Shown here: positions 23,782 through 34,600 of the stretch, piece by piece
Numbering within the stretch: the first letter of the stretch is position 1
Layout of the letters: every line of letters starts with the position of its first letter
Assembly: GCA_012184525.1 (NCBI GenBank)
Contig: WOFQ01000001.1
Span: forward strand, 310,001 to 374,000
Length of the DNA: 64,000 nucleotides
Direction: 5' to 3'
Origin: Xenoacremonium recifei
Taxonomy: Eukaryota > Ascomycota > Sordariomycetes > Hypocreales > Nectriaceae
Notes under the pieces: model-generated
Databases searched by the model: none
Seen by the model: only the letters and a program-made list of their open reading frames with translations
What the model was told of the DNA's origin: nothing
Position numbers and translations under genes: made by a program

Positions 23782-24944
23782 GATTGTGGCTCAGGGGTAT
23801 CTTGGCGTTGAGAGTATTGTCTTGCTTTCTGGGTCGTTTCCAAGAAACAGTCGGCCAGTGGTAGAGTCAACAGATGGCTTCCTCTTGGCTTTCGAGGGTT
23901 TAATACTTCCAGTGGCTTTGTCGACTTACAACTGCTCCAACGCAAACCGGACGTCTCGGATATGTAGTCAATGAGATCAGCAATCCTCAGGAACCCACGC
24001 GACATACACAGCGAATCGAACATGCAGACGTTCATCGCGCTTGGGTCCGGGAAAGACAGCCGATGACAGGATCCGTCTGCGATTGGAAGGCTTCGAGTGA
24101 GATGATGTCGTCGATGTAGGGCTACATTGGTCCCATGATCTCACTCTAAAGGCTAGAAGGGTTGTGAATGGTTGCAGGTCGATTAGGTTATGCTCTTTGG
24201 GTTGAGTTGACGGGGATGACATTCGGCGCTGGGGATAAGCGGTAGGATACCTCGGGATTGTGTGACAGTCAGCGTAGCCGTTATTGCCATGTGCCAAGAA
24301 ACATTTATTTACTATCTACCGTTGAAATTTGAGTATATGCATTTAACTCACGAGTGAAAAGCGTTATGAAACAAGCCACATGAGGTGTGAGGCGTTGAAG
24401 CCACGAAGCTGTAGACACAACTTCTTAGTATAACCTTCCATCTTGATAAAGATCCCGGGCTCTGGGAATTCATTACACTGCATGTTTTATCTGAAGATTA
24501 GCTAACAGCTAGAAAGTTCCTCTATCTAAGAATCAGAACTGATTTGTAGTGTAAATAAAAGTTCATGCAGGTGAGACCTAGTAACTAGACGCCAGAAAAT
24601 GATGAGATCATACACTCTCTAGTCTCTCTACTTCCCCAACCTACCCTGGACTCCCTCGCCACATCCCGTACCCTCGGGAATTAAGACGCCTTTCCACGGC
24701 TGTAAAACGTGCCGTGAGCCGCATCGTCGTCATGGACTGCTCATATGCCATGAATTGGCCGTTGTGAGCTTGTCGTCATAATCCCCGAATGTTGGATAAC
24801 GAACCCGAGCAGTCGCGGGCGTGCGATGACATGCTACACCACAAGTCAAAATAAGCCCATATCTCAAGCGCGTGAAAATTACATTGCAGGTTTGCACTAG
24901 GAAGATCAGCTGGGCTTTGAGGTCTTGCAAGATAATGCATGACT
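23782..24944. promoter_or_regulatory. Bidirectional promoter of rhodopsin and carotenoid oxygenase
   Basis: These 1163 bases separate the two divergent start codons and contain no other supported gene. They hold GATA/GATC words, including GATAAAGATC at 24445-24454 and GATGAGATCAT near 24600, of the kind bound by White Collar-type GATA factors. Light control is known for fungal carotenoid and opsin genes; its presence here is inference. Confidence 0.6.
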
Positions 24945-26894
24945 ATGGAGAAAGATGAGAGGCATCATCCGTAAGCACAACCAACTTTCTTAACCGTCTT
25001 ACAGAGGATCTAATATCACTGCGCTTCTAGCTATCTCGCCGGCAACTTCGCGCCCATCCAGACCTCATTACCTCTCACCCCATGTATTTACAAGGGAATT
25101 ATCCCATCTGACCTTGCAGGCGGGGAGTACGTCCGCAATGGCGGCAACCCCCTAACCAACGAAGATCTCGCGCGAGATGCTCACTGGTTTGATGGAGATG
25201 GCATGCTCAGCGGAGTGCTGTTTCGTCGAATAGGCGATAAAAACAACGAAATTCGGCCAGAGTTTGTGAACCAATACCTTCTCACGGATTTACACTGCTA
25301 CGCACATGAAAACCGGGCTTTACGGAAACCAGTCCTCCCGAGTATCGCAACGTTGGTGAATCCCCTTACAAGTTGGGGTGTCTTGTTATTGTCTATAGTG
25401 CGGGCCGTGCTCTTGGTCATAGTATCCCGGTTTCCGGGGAGGCGCGCGATCAAGAAGATTAGTGTTGCTAACACCAATGTTCTCTTTCACGATGGTCGAG
25501 CGTTAGCTACGTGTGAGAGCGGTCCTCCGTTACGATTTGCCCTTCCTGGGTTGGAAACAGTGGGCTGGTTCAACGGTCATCGAGCTGAGAATGAGCCTTC
25601 TCGAGATGAGCGATCAGGCTTTGGTGGGAAGGGGGCTCTCGCGTTTATGAGAGAATGGACGACAGCTCATCCCAAAGTCGACCCTATTACCAAGGAGATG
25701 ATGACATTTCACTCAACGTTTGCAAAGCCGTACGTACGATACTCAATCGTTGGACCAGCAAAACAAGGCTCATCTTCACGCTTCGACGTACCAGTTCCCG
25801 GTATCGACTCACCCAAGATGATGCACGATTTCGGCGTATCCCAAGGCCACACTATAATTCTTGACTTACCACTGTCTCTGGACCCAATGAACCAGCTTCG
25901 GGGAGCTCCGAGCCTGAACTACGATTCAACAAAGAAGGCCAGGTTTGGGGTGTTTCCCCGGTATGAACCACAGGCGGTGCAGTGGTTTGAGACCAACCCC
26001 TGCCTCATCTTCCACACAGTCAACTGTTGGGACTCTCACACTCCAGCAACAAAGACAACTCCCGCAGAGACATGCGTCAACATGCTGGCCTGTCGACTCA
26101 CCTCCGCCTCAATGGTCTTCCGCGCTGGCAACTTGCCTACGCCCGAGTTCCACCCAGTGCCGCCCGAGTATGCTGAGGAGGAGCAATGCCGGCTTTACTA
26201 CTACAGCTTCCCGCTGGCGGCCTCGAGCTTGCAGCCACTGCACATCCGGCACCAGTGGGCACTGTCCGCGATCCCCTTCGAATTCCCGACGGTCTCGCCA
26301 CGGGTTGAGATGCGAGAGGCGCGGTTCGTGTACGGGTGCAGCACTACTGAGTCTTTCAGCGTCGCGCTAGGCAAGGCGGCCAAGATTGACTTTCTGGCGA
26401 AGCTGGACGTAGGCGAGCTCGTGGCGCAAGGCCTCCGGGAGCGGCCTCGTCCGATTAAGGGTTGTGTTGACTGCAGGTCTATCAGACAGATCGCGGGGAG
26501 CAGAGATGAGAACGACCCGATCAAGTTGTTCCAACTGCCAGGGGATTGCTATGCGCAAGAGCCACGGTTTGTGCCCAGGGGGCAGGCGGAGAGCGAGGAT
26601 GACGGGTGGCTGTTGACATATGTGTTTGACGAGAAGCAGTTGGACGCTGAGGGAGAGTGTATGGACAATGCAAGGAGTGAACTTTGGATCATTGATGCGA
26701 GGAATATGAGGGATGTTGTGGCCAAGGTCGAGTTGCCTCAGAGAGTGCCGTACGGTTTACATGGAAACTGGTTTAGTGAGCAGGACATCCAGAGTCAAGG
26801 ACCGTATGAGAGAGTTCGGAGCTTGGAAGTTGAAGGAGGAGGAGGGCCGTTACTAATTGCAATGAGGGACATGTTGGAGGGATGGATCGGGTGA
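24945..26894 (+). CDS. Carotenoid cleavage oxygenase, probably retinal-forming (CarX-like)
   Basis: Two exons (24945-24970 and 25031-26894; 60-nt intron GTAAGC...TCTAG with a CTAAT branch site) encode 629 aa. Splicing creates the family N-terminus HHPYLAGNFAPI, followed by GEYVRNGGNP and HWFDGDGML. The four iron-binding histidines of the RPE65/CCD seven-bladed propeller are visible: His222 (TAHPKVDP), His274 (MMHDF), His337 (FHTVNCWD) and His586 (LHGNWF). A second-shell Glu lies in EPRFVPRG. A hydrophobic patch near residues 125-140 resembles the membrane-dipping region. Expected reaction: oxidative cleavage of beta-carotene or a related carotenoid to retinal. CarX-like is favoured over torulene-cleaving CarT because of the adjacent opsin gene; the substrate is not proven by sequence. 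Confidence 0.92.
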
Positions 26895-27007
26895 TGTTGC
26901 ATCCGGAAGTGTTCCTGTACTCGCGTTGGGAGTAACTGGCAGGATGCAATGTAGCCATGTAATCAGCGTGTAAAGATACCGACAAAAACAGATCAAAGAT
27001 ACGAGCT

Positions 27008-27028
27008 CGATCGACGATCGACGATCGA
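27008..27028 (+). repeat. Tandem repeat (CGATCGA)3
   Basis: Three perfect copies of the near-palindromic heptamer CGATCGA lie about 115 bases after the stop codon of the carotenoid oxygenase gene, probably in its 3' UTR or terminator. Confidence 0.75.
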
Positions 27029-28257
27029 TCTCGCCAGGAAGGTTTACGCCGAGCTGAACACTCTTCATGTTACATTCAATAAAACGGTGAACGGCTCCAT
27101 TCCGACACTGGCGGTAGGAGGAACACTCCAAACAACCCACTCTGAAGAATGTCTACAGGCGACAGAATCTGCATTCCAGAGCTATCCGAGTGTTTTCGCG
27201 TCCCGCTGGAACGCTTCCCCCCAGAAACCCTTCCCCCCAGAAACCAAGAGCGCGTCAACAAACCAAACGCGCGAACAAGTGTATGTTTTGTCCCACTTTT
27301 TCGGCAGCGGCGGCGGTCTCCCTGTTTCTAAGGCGCGAAAATGGGCGACGCGGGTAAGGGAGCGAGGAGCCGCCCTTCACATGGGCCACAAGCGAGACAT
27401 GGCTAAGGGACTGTATTTTCGTCCTCGACAACGGGGAGAAAGAACACCGGTCCAAAACAGCGCAATGAGAGCGGAGGTTTTCTCCGAGAGACGTTACTGT
27501 ATGTGGTGTTACTGAAGGTTTGCAGCTTCGGCTCAAGGGCGGTGCCAAGTCGGCCCAAGAGATGCCCAGAAGCGAGCTGAACGAGCAGTCGACCAGACAT
27601 TACGAAAGTCAATATTGCCTTTGGTGGATAACAGAGTTCTGCGCGTCTGCTAGCGAGCCAGTCGCGACGGTTCTGCTTGGCGGGCATAGGCGGAGAGAGA
27701 GGGGAAGAGTTGGCACGCTGCATTCCAGACCATCTGCTGAGCTCGCCCCGGGCCCGCCTGACTCTGCTGAATCAGAGTCCCATTCTCTGAGCTCGGCTTG
27801 CGGAACAGCAGCGCATTAGTTCAGGGGAAATGAAGCGGGAGCGGCGGCCGGAGCGAGACATTGTGATTCTCCTGGATGGATCGATCCCGGGAGCAGAGCC
27901 GTGGACGATGCAGCGTCAATGACGCAGTTGAAGCAGTTCGGCAATGTCTTTTGGGCCGATATTGAATGTTCCAGTGACATTTGCAATATTCGCTCCCCGC
28001 AGAGGTCCATTGAGCCTCACGGGGCTGCGATAGCCCGTATGGGAGTCGAGGGGAGGGACCAGGGTGTCGGCGGACGGGATTGGGCCGGGGACAAAGTCGA
28101 CGGTTACGGCTTAAGCTGGCACAACAGACTTTGGCCTAGGCGGCACTAGCACAAGGGACAAGGAGAAGCTGTGTGCATAGAGTTTGTTGTGACGACATGT
28201 CTGCAGCATTGTACGGACGAGCTCGGCGGTGATCGACAGGTGCTGAAGAGTTTGGGG

Positions 28258-28301
28258 AGCTGTCAAGCTGCAGATGCGGAAGGTGGAGAGCTTTGACAGC
28301 T
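28258..28301. repeat. Imperfect inverted repeat with CTGTCA/TGACAG cores
   Basis: The left arm AGCTGTCAAGCT (28258-28269) pairs with the right arm AGCTTTGACAGCT (28289-28301) with one bulge and a 19-base spacer. The right arm overlaps a perfect 10-bp palindrome GACAGCTGTC (28295-28304). It could be a hairpin or a paired protein-binding site. Confidence 0.5.
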
Positions 28302-28464
28302 GTCAGAGTTTGTGAGAGAGCAAGTTTATTTTGGGAGCCTGTATAGAGTTCTGGAGGAGCTCGTGTGAGGCGGACTGGGAGAGCCGGTATCAGTATCGCC
28401 GCATTAGGCAATCGATGGAAACGGTCAGGTTACAGATTGCACAAGGAAGGAGAACTGTAGATCT

Positions 28465-28492
28465 TCTGACAGTTGAGTTACTGTTTGTCAGA
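28465..28492. repeat. Short inverted repeat TCTGACA...TGTCAGA
   Basis: Two perfect 7-base arms (28465-28471 and 28486-28492) flank a 14-base spacer. They share the TGACA core of the inverted repeat about 200 bases upstream. Confidence 0.45.
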
Positions 28493-30214
28493 TTGACGTA
28501 TTGATTGCTGTTTTTTACGAGAAGACTTTTTGTGAAAGGCTGGGGTTGAATGCTTTCGGAGCGAATTGTAATGTTTGTTTACTTGGGTTGTAAGTAGTGA
28601 ACCAACAATATTCGGCTTAATGATAACTTCCAATCTCAACCACCACAACGCCGCCTCAACATACAGAAACCTCGCCAATTTCCCAAACCAAGGCCAATGA
28701 CATCCTCAGCAATGTCTACAATATTAAGTTTAGTCTTCGACGTCATGATTTCGAGATGAAGCCGTCTAAATGTGATTATCTCGTTCCACCGTCAGCTTAC
28801 CCTAGAGAGTTTCCCCCACCGACTTCCGCCCCCACCTCCACACCGGACCCTCGGAAAAGCCCCGGCCCGGACGATCTGGCCGCGCTGTGATTGGTTGGTC
28901 TCCCTTCGATCCCAACAACACCATTCATATCTCTCCCTTTCATCCACATGGCAGAATCTCCGATGCGATGCCAGTGCCCCAAGCCCGCCCTTGGCACAAA
29001 CCTTGCTGTGCAAATTGAGTGGATTCCTCAAGCCGAGTTCCTTGTCCTCAACGATGCCCTCGGACTAGGCCCTAGGGCGCGCGGTCCCGAGGCCGCCGTG
29101 CCAGAGACCCGCGTTGCATTGCTCCCGTTCCCTGATTTCCAGCCGCTTTGCCCTTGTATCTGCCCGCTTCATGGGGCCGTCCTAACCCTACCAATGGAGA
29201 ACATGCCTGCTGGCCGTGGAAGTTAGTGCCTGGGCTACCAGCCTTGTTCTGATCAGAGTTTCTGCCGGTCCACTGCGATGCCCTGCCTCGATCGGTGCGA
29301 GTTAGTTGCTCGGCTGGCCGAGGGCATTGCACTGAACAGCACCCGCAAGCGCGTCTGCTGGAGTTCCTAGAACGGCCGCTATCTCGACGAATGACGTCCA
29401 AGAGTCTCTACGATGTCTGCGTGCGGGGACACACGCTCTCTGCATACCAGATCTGGCAACGGATACTAGCCAATGGCCTGTGGGCACCGATGTTGAGCGC
29501 TGAGAGAGCGTTGCAAACCGTTTGTCCGCATTCGGACAGCTCTGGACTCGACGGATGGAGCTATGCCGGGAGCAGGAGTTGCCAATTGGGCCGACTCGTG
29601 CGGCGCAGCCAGGCACGCATTGAGACGGACGGCTGAGGGAGAATCCAATATCGCACCTGCAGGAATTGCAGCTGTCAAAGTTTTCAAGACTGGCCGAGCT
29701 GGACGAAGGCAAAAACATGCCGCTGAGGGATGCTCGAGACTCGCGGAGGGGCTGAGACTGATGAGAGGGGGGGCAGCGAGACGCTGTTGTTGCTGCCCGG
29801 CTCGCCGAGGAACCGGCTTTCGGCCTAGCTGGGGCTGCTTTGACTTCGATCGAGGGGATCCTATCGCGAGCTACCAAGCACCGGAGCCATGGCATCTGGA
29901 ATTCGGGGCAATCTTACCTGGACGCAGGCTTGGTGAGGGGGGAATTCCAGCCAAGCCGGCGGGGAGCATGGGCTGATGGCCACCGGCGTTGGACTCGTCG
30001 AAAGCATGCGTGCTTAGATTGTGGGGTGAGACATGTCAGGGGCAGAGGCGCCCAAACGAGACGGGATGCATTCTTCACCAGGCGCCACATGTCTCGAAGC
30101 CCACGGGAGACTAAGCATGCTGGCCCCTTGGCCGTGTGCCAGATGCATTCGTCGAGTCTGCAAACAGCAAAGCAACGGAGAGTCCCCCCCCCCGGAACTC
30201 GACGGCACATCGTG

Positions 30215-30223
30215 TATAAATAA
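30215..30223 (+). promoter_or_regulatory. TATA box of the WSC-protein gene
   Basis: TATAAATAA lies 141 bases upstream of the ATG at 30364 and is followed by a CT-rich, TCATC-rich leader, the classic layout of a strongly expressed fungal gene. Confidence 0.7.
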
Positions 30224-30363
30224 CCGGCGTCCATCCCACAGACCAGGACTTTCTTTCCCTCCTCATCACCCAACAATCCTCACAGCCTCGATTCCCTCGC
30301 TCATCTCTCCGAGAGCTTCTTTCAGTCGCTACCAAAGTCATTCGTTAACCACACACCATCAAG

Positions 30364-31620
30364 ATGCGTTCCTCCGCTCTCGTCGCCCTTGCCATGGGCA
30401 ATGCAGTCTATGCTGTTAGCTCTGTTAGCAACTCGACCATGACCAGTGGCACTGCTACTACCTCGGGCACTGCCACCACCTCCGGCACGGCTACCAGCTC
30501 CATCTACACCGGTGCTCCCACTGCTCCCGCCACTGCCGCTGGCTTCACCTTCCTGGGCTGCTTCGGCTCGTCGGATGGCTTCCCCACGTTCTCGCTGGAG
30601 ACCTCCTCCAACGACATGAGCCCCGAGATCTGCGGCACTGCTTGTGCTGGCTCCAACTACTTCGGTGTCTACAGCGGGTGAGTAACCAGCGTTCCCAGTG
30701 ATCAACTACATACTGACATCTCTCATAGCGACTGCTACTGTGGTGACAAGATTGAGGCTGCTACCTCCAGCCAGGTTGCCGACAGCCAGTGTGACATCCC
30801 CTGCCCCAGCAACCCTGAGTCCATCTGCGGTGGTGTCAACCAGAACGCCCGCCTGGCCCGCCGACAGGTTCCTGCTGCTGAGCTCCTCTCCGTCTATGAG
30901 GCTTCCGGCCTGAACCCTACCGTCACTGAGACCCTCACCCGCACCATCACCGGTGCCTCCACCACCATTGTCTCGACCATCGTTGCTACTGCCACCGTTG
31001 GCCCTGCCCCCATCGACATCATCATCATCTGCATTGGTGACTACTGTATCCCCCAGACCTACTGCGAGGAGTGCTCCAAGTACCGCGTCATCTGCTCTGG
31101 CGAGACCTGCTACACTGAGGAGTGCAACGGCGATGACATGTGGAACTGGCTCGTCATTGAGGACAACGGCATGTGCTCGTACTCCAACTGCACTGGCGAC
31201 GAGTGCAACCGCAAGATCACCTGCACTGGCAACGACTGTGTTTGGGAGAACGAGTGCGGTGATGAGTGCGAGAAGAAGTGTGTCTGCACTGGCGACGACT
31301 GCTCGTACGAGTCTTGCACTGGCGATGACTGCTACACCCAGGAGAGCTGCGATGAGGCCGGCACCTGCACTGTTGTCGAGCCCTGCGGCTGCACTCCTCC
31401 CGCTCCCGTCATTGTTCCCACCGCCACCGGCGCTGTCTACACTGCTAAGCCCGTCACCACCGGCACCTCCAGCTCTGGCTCCAGCTCGGGCTCTTCCAGC
31501 TCTGGTTCTTCCAGCTCTGGCGAGACCCCTGCCGTTGTCACCGCTGGCTCCGGCAAGATGATCCCCGCCGTTGGCGTCACCGTCTTCGGCCTGGTCGCCG
31601 GTATTGCTTTCCTCCTCTAA
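30364..31620 (+). CDS. GPI-anchored WSC-domain cell-surface protein with Cys-rich C-x-G-x-x-C array
   Basis: Two exons (30364-30677 and 30729-31620; intron GTGAGT...CATAG) encode 401 aa. A signal peptide (MRSSALVALAMGNAVYA) is followed by a Thr/Ser/Gly repeat (three copies of about GTATTS) and a WSC domain (about residues 60-140; GCFGSSDGFPTF, DCYCGD, ICGG), a carbohydrate-binding fold of fungal surface sensors. A Thr-rich linker leads to an array of C-x-G-[DEN]-x-C hexapeptides (31030-31332), a Ser/Gly stalk and a C-terminal hydrophobic tail (KMIPAVGVTVFGLVAGIAFL) after a Gly-Ser-Gly omega-site region, typical of GPI anchoring. There is no cytoplasmic tail, so it is not a Wsc1-type sensor. 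It is likely a wall or adhesion protein. The Cys array is not a domain I can name. Confidence 0.88.
30448..30501 (+). repeat. Three 18-bp imperfect repeats encoding GTATTS
   Basis: Three tandem 18-base units encode Gly-Thr-Ala-Thr-Thr-Ser and variants near the mature N-terminus of the WSC protein, a probable O-mannosylated segment. Confidence 0.7.
31030..31332 (+). repeat. C-x-G-[DEN]-x-C hexapeptide array
   Basis: Within the WSC gene the motif occurs at 31030 (CIGDYC), 31093 (CSGETC), 31189 (CTGDEC), 31222 (CTGNDC), 31285 (CTGDDC) and 31315 (CTGDDC). Degenerate copies are CNGDDM and CGDEC. Spacing is irregular (15-78 bases between units), so this is a protein-motif array rather than a simple DNA repeat. 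Confidence 0.75.
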
Positions 31621-34600
31621 ATGACATGAGCTATCTATGAAGCCTCCGCCCGCATGGGGAGGTTTTAATGAGGACAAGCTGCTGAGGATTGTCCATGACA
31701 GTCAATGATTCTTCTTCTTCCACAAGCACAAGGTTGTGGTCTATTTCAAGCGCAAGCGGTCGGATTTGGAGTTTTCCGCGGAGGATTTCCAGGCTTTCAA
31801 GGGTGATTGTCTGGACCCGAGCGTCCATTGACGATGGTGTAATCATGTTTTGGGAGACTAGGTAGTAATGGGACGGTTTTGCTTTTAAAAAATTGATTGA
31901 CTTCTGTGAATGATCTTGGTTCTTCAGTGACCCCTGCTGCAATCCCCTGTGACTTTTGATTAGTGATCTCACCTTAGGAATGGCCTTGACACTGCTTACT
32001 TCCCATTCGTATCTTGTGACTGTTTTGAGATTCTTCCTGGATGCATGGATCCGAATCAGTCCATTTTGTCCCTCAGCTATCTAAAAGCATTCTTCAGCAA
32101 TCCCTCTCACCGCATCTTTGGCGCGCTGTCGGCAAGCACTATCACTAAAATAGCCTGACAGGTGATGTTCTGAGGAACAAATCTTCCAAGCGAATTGCTA
32201 GCTCTCTGCACCCCAGCTGCATCCCAACCCAACCCCAGACCTGCATTGTCGAATCGCACCCTGGCTCTGACGTCTAGAGACCTATCGGGACCGAAGCCTC
32301 ACGAACGACTAGATAAGCAGCCTCAGACTTGAACGAATGACGTTTCTAGATCAGGGGATTTGCGACTATTGATATGTAGCTATAGGCAAAAATGCCAGAT
32401 ATGGGCAAATCAGCGTGTTCGGAGGCACCCACAGTACGCCGCTCACATCTCACATTTTCGATGGTTCTCATCACTTGTTTGGTATCGTTGCATTGAGACT
32501 ATTCTTTCTAGGTATCTCCAGCCAGGAAGTGCGAGAGCTGGGAGATACACTGTGACATTGGGCACTGTGCCTGTGCAACGTGAAAGGGCATGGGAATAAA
32601 GTCTTCTTTTTCGGTTATTAAGGGGAGGGGTTGTCCAACTCCGGCAGCCGAAAAGGTCAAGTTATGGAGGCTGTCTCCGTGGAATGCGCGAGTCAACTCT
32701 ACGGATTCGCCTTCATATTGTGATGCAGAAGCTCGGAGAATGCAGACTCTCACGGGCTGGTCCAGAGGACTGGGACAGATACCGACAGTCGGGAAGCTCG
32801 CGTCGGAAGGGCGACTGCAACCACAGCCCTGGGACGCTTCACGTGAAGAGCCAAAGGGCCCTGCATGAGCGAACTCGACCAACAAGCTTCCCCTCTCCCG
32901 TGGCTGGCTTTGGGTTTGGCGAAGGTGATTGGGTGGCATACGAGGTTTACACTTTGCGGCTGGACGCCTTGTGAGGCGAACCAAGCCATCGGAGCTGACA
33001 GCCCGGAGAGGATCCGAACTGAGTACCGTAGTGGTCTGTGGTGAGGAAGTTGACTGAAGCTGAAAGAGTTCAGGTAAGTGATGCAATGGAAGCAGTGACT
33101 AAAAGCGAGACCGGGCCTAGATCCTGTACTCCAGAGGGGAACCCAGCTGAAGGCGTCGGGCTGCATTGCGTGCAGGTGGCTTGTGCCGCAGGGCCGGTCT
33201 GGAGAGGTCTCGATTCTGCAAAACTCGAAGCCCTTCCTCATTGTGCCCTGTCTCTGAGAGTTGTCGCTATCCCCAACGAAGCACTCCCCCGAAGCCACCG
33301 CCCACAGAGATCGACAGCTTCATGACTGACAGCAGCAGCTCAGGAGGGCCGATCCCGACAACTCGGGGAGGCGTCTGCCTCTCCCTACTTTACTTCCAGC
33401 GGGGATGGGAAGCCGTCTCCGCCCAGTGCGAGGCCGAAGAGAGCCAAGCTGTCGGGACGAGTGTTCGTAGAGGGAGGGGAGGGGAGGGTTAGGGAGGGCG
33501 GCGGGAAGTTCCTCTGCCCCCGCCGCGGAAACGAGACGGAAATCGCCAGAACAGAACCGCTAGGCGCATGCATGCATCTTGGTTCGGGCGGTTAATTGCG
33601 AGCTCGGGAGGCATCTCGGAGCGGGACTTGATGGGAAGAACCGTGATGCGGTGGCGAGTTGAGGAGGAATGGAGGCGACGGGATGTGCAGAGCGGTACTT
33701 GAGGCATATGTATGTATGTACTGACGGATTGTTTCGACAGATTTTTCGAGTCCCTTCTTTTTCAGGGACCTCGCACCTACGCTATGATGTTTCAAGATCC
33801 GGAGACAGGACCAGACGAGCCAAGCTCATGTCATGACCTGATAACGCGACAGGGGATTTGGAGTAGCTTAGCTTCGGGCTGAAGGCAGGACTGGTAACAT
33901 CGTCGGTTCAGCTCTGTGACAGCGCGAATTTTGCGTTATCAACGCCATCTCTGGCCTCAGCGGTGGAGATGGCTCCTGTGGGATGATGGCATCGTGGGCT
34001 CATGCCGCCAGCACAAACGTCCCTTCCGGGCTGAGCTGTAGAGGCGAGAAGCTAGAAATGCAGCAGAAGGTCACAGGACAGACTAAAAGCACCGGGCTTG
34101 GGATGGCGTGCGCGGGCAACCCGTTCGTCCCAGCGCTCTGGATCGCGGACTCTCAGTCAATCTGTCTCTGTCTGCTCGGGGGCTTTTTGCTGCTGACTGC
34201 ATGGGAAATGCAGGGGGCGGTGGAATCGGACAGGCAGGCAAGCAAGCAATCAGCTCACGGCGGCGGAGAGGCGCGAGATAGGGGCTGGAAGATGTAGATT
34301 CCCGACGGCTGCCAGCGCATCACCCCATCTATCTCAGCGGTTGGCGTTCCCTTGTCCCGGGAGGACGGTGACCGCTTGGGCGGGCGTTGGGCGCCGTCTA
34401 CCGTACCCGAGACGTGGTTTAGGGCCGAAAGACTGGACTGTCTGAGGGTCTTGGAGAGTTGGACACGGGGCATGATATAGGATACAGGGAGCACAGGAAG
34501 TGGCACAATAACTGTTTGCTTGTTGGAGAGGGTTGGTTACAGGGTACAGAGCATGGGTTTTGAAGCCTTGAAAGCCAAGCCGTAGACATCCTGGATGCTG

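Larger units (their letters stand above)
26895..30363. other. Intergenic region with small repeats
   Basis: No gene is recognised in these 3.5 kb; the open frames are short and lack family features. The region holds a 7-bp tandem repeat just after the oxygenase gene (27008-27028) and a cluster of inverted CTGTCA/TGACAG words (28258-28492). It ends with the TATA-box promoter of the WSC gene. A run of ten C at 30184-30193 precedes that TATA box. Confidence 0.55.

Noticed and set aside
30706..31677. 323-codon antisense frame across the WSC gene
   Set aside because: A shadow of codon bias in the real gene; repetitive Gly/Ala sequence without a domain.
33566..33575. GCATGCATGC palindrome as a protein-binding site
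   Set aside because: A single 10-base palindrome without a second copy at a gene; a similar word occurs inside a coding region at about 13054.
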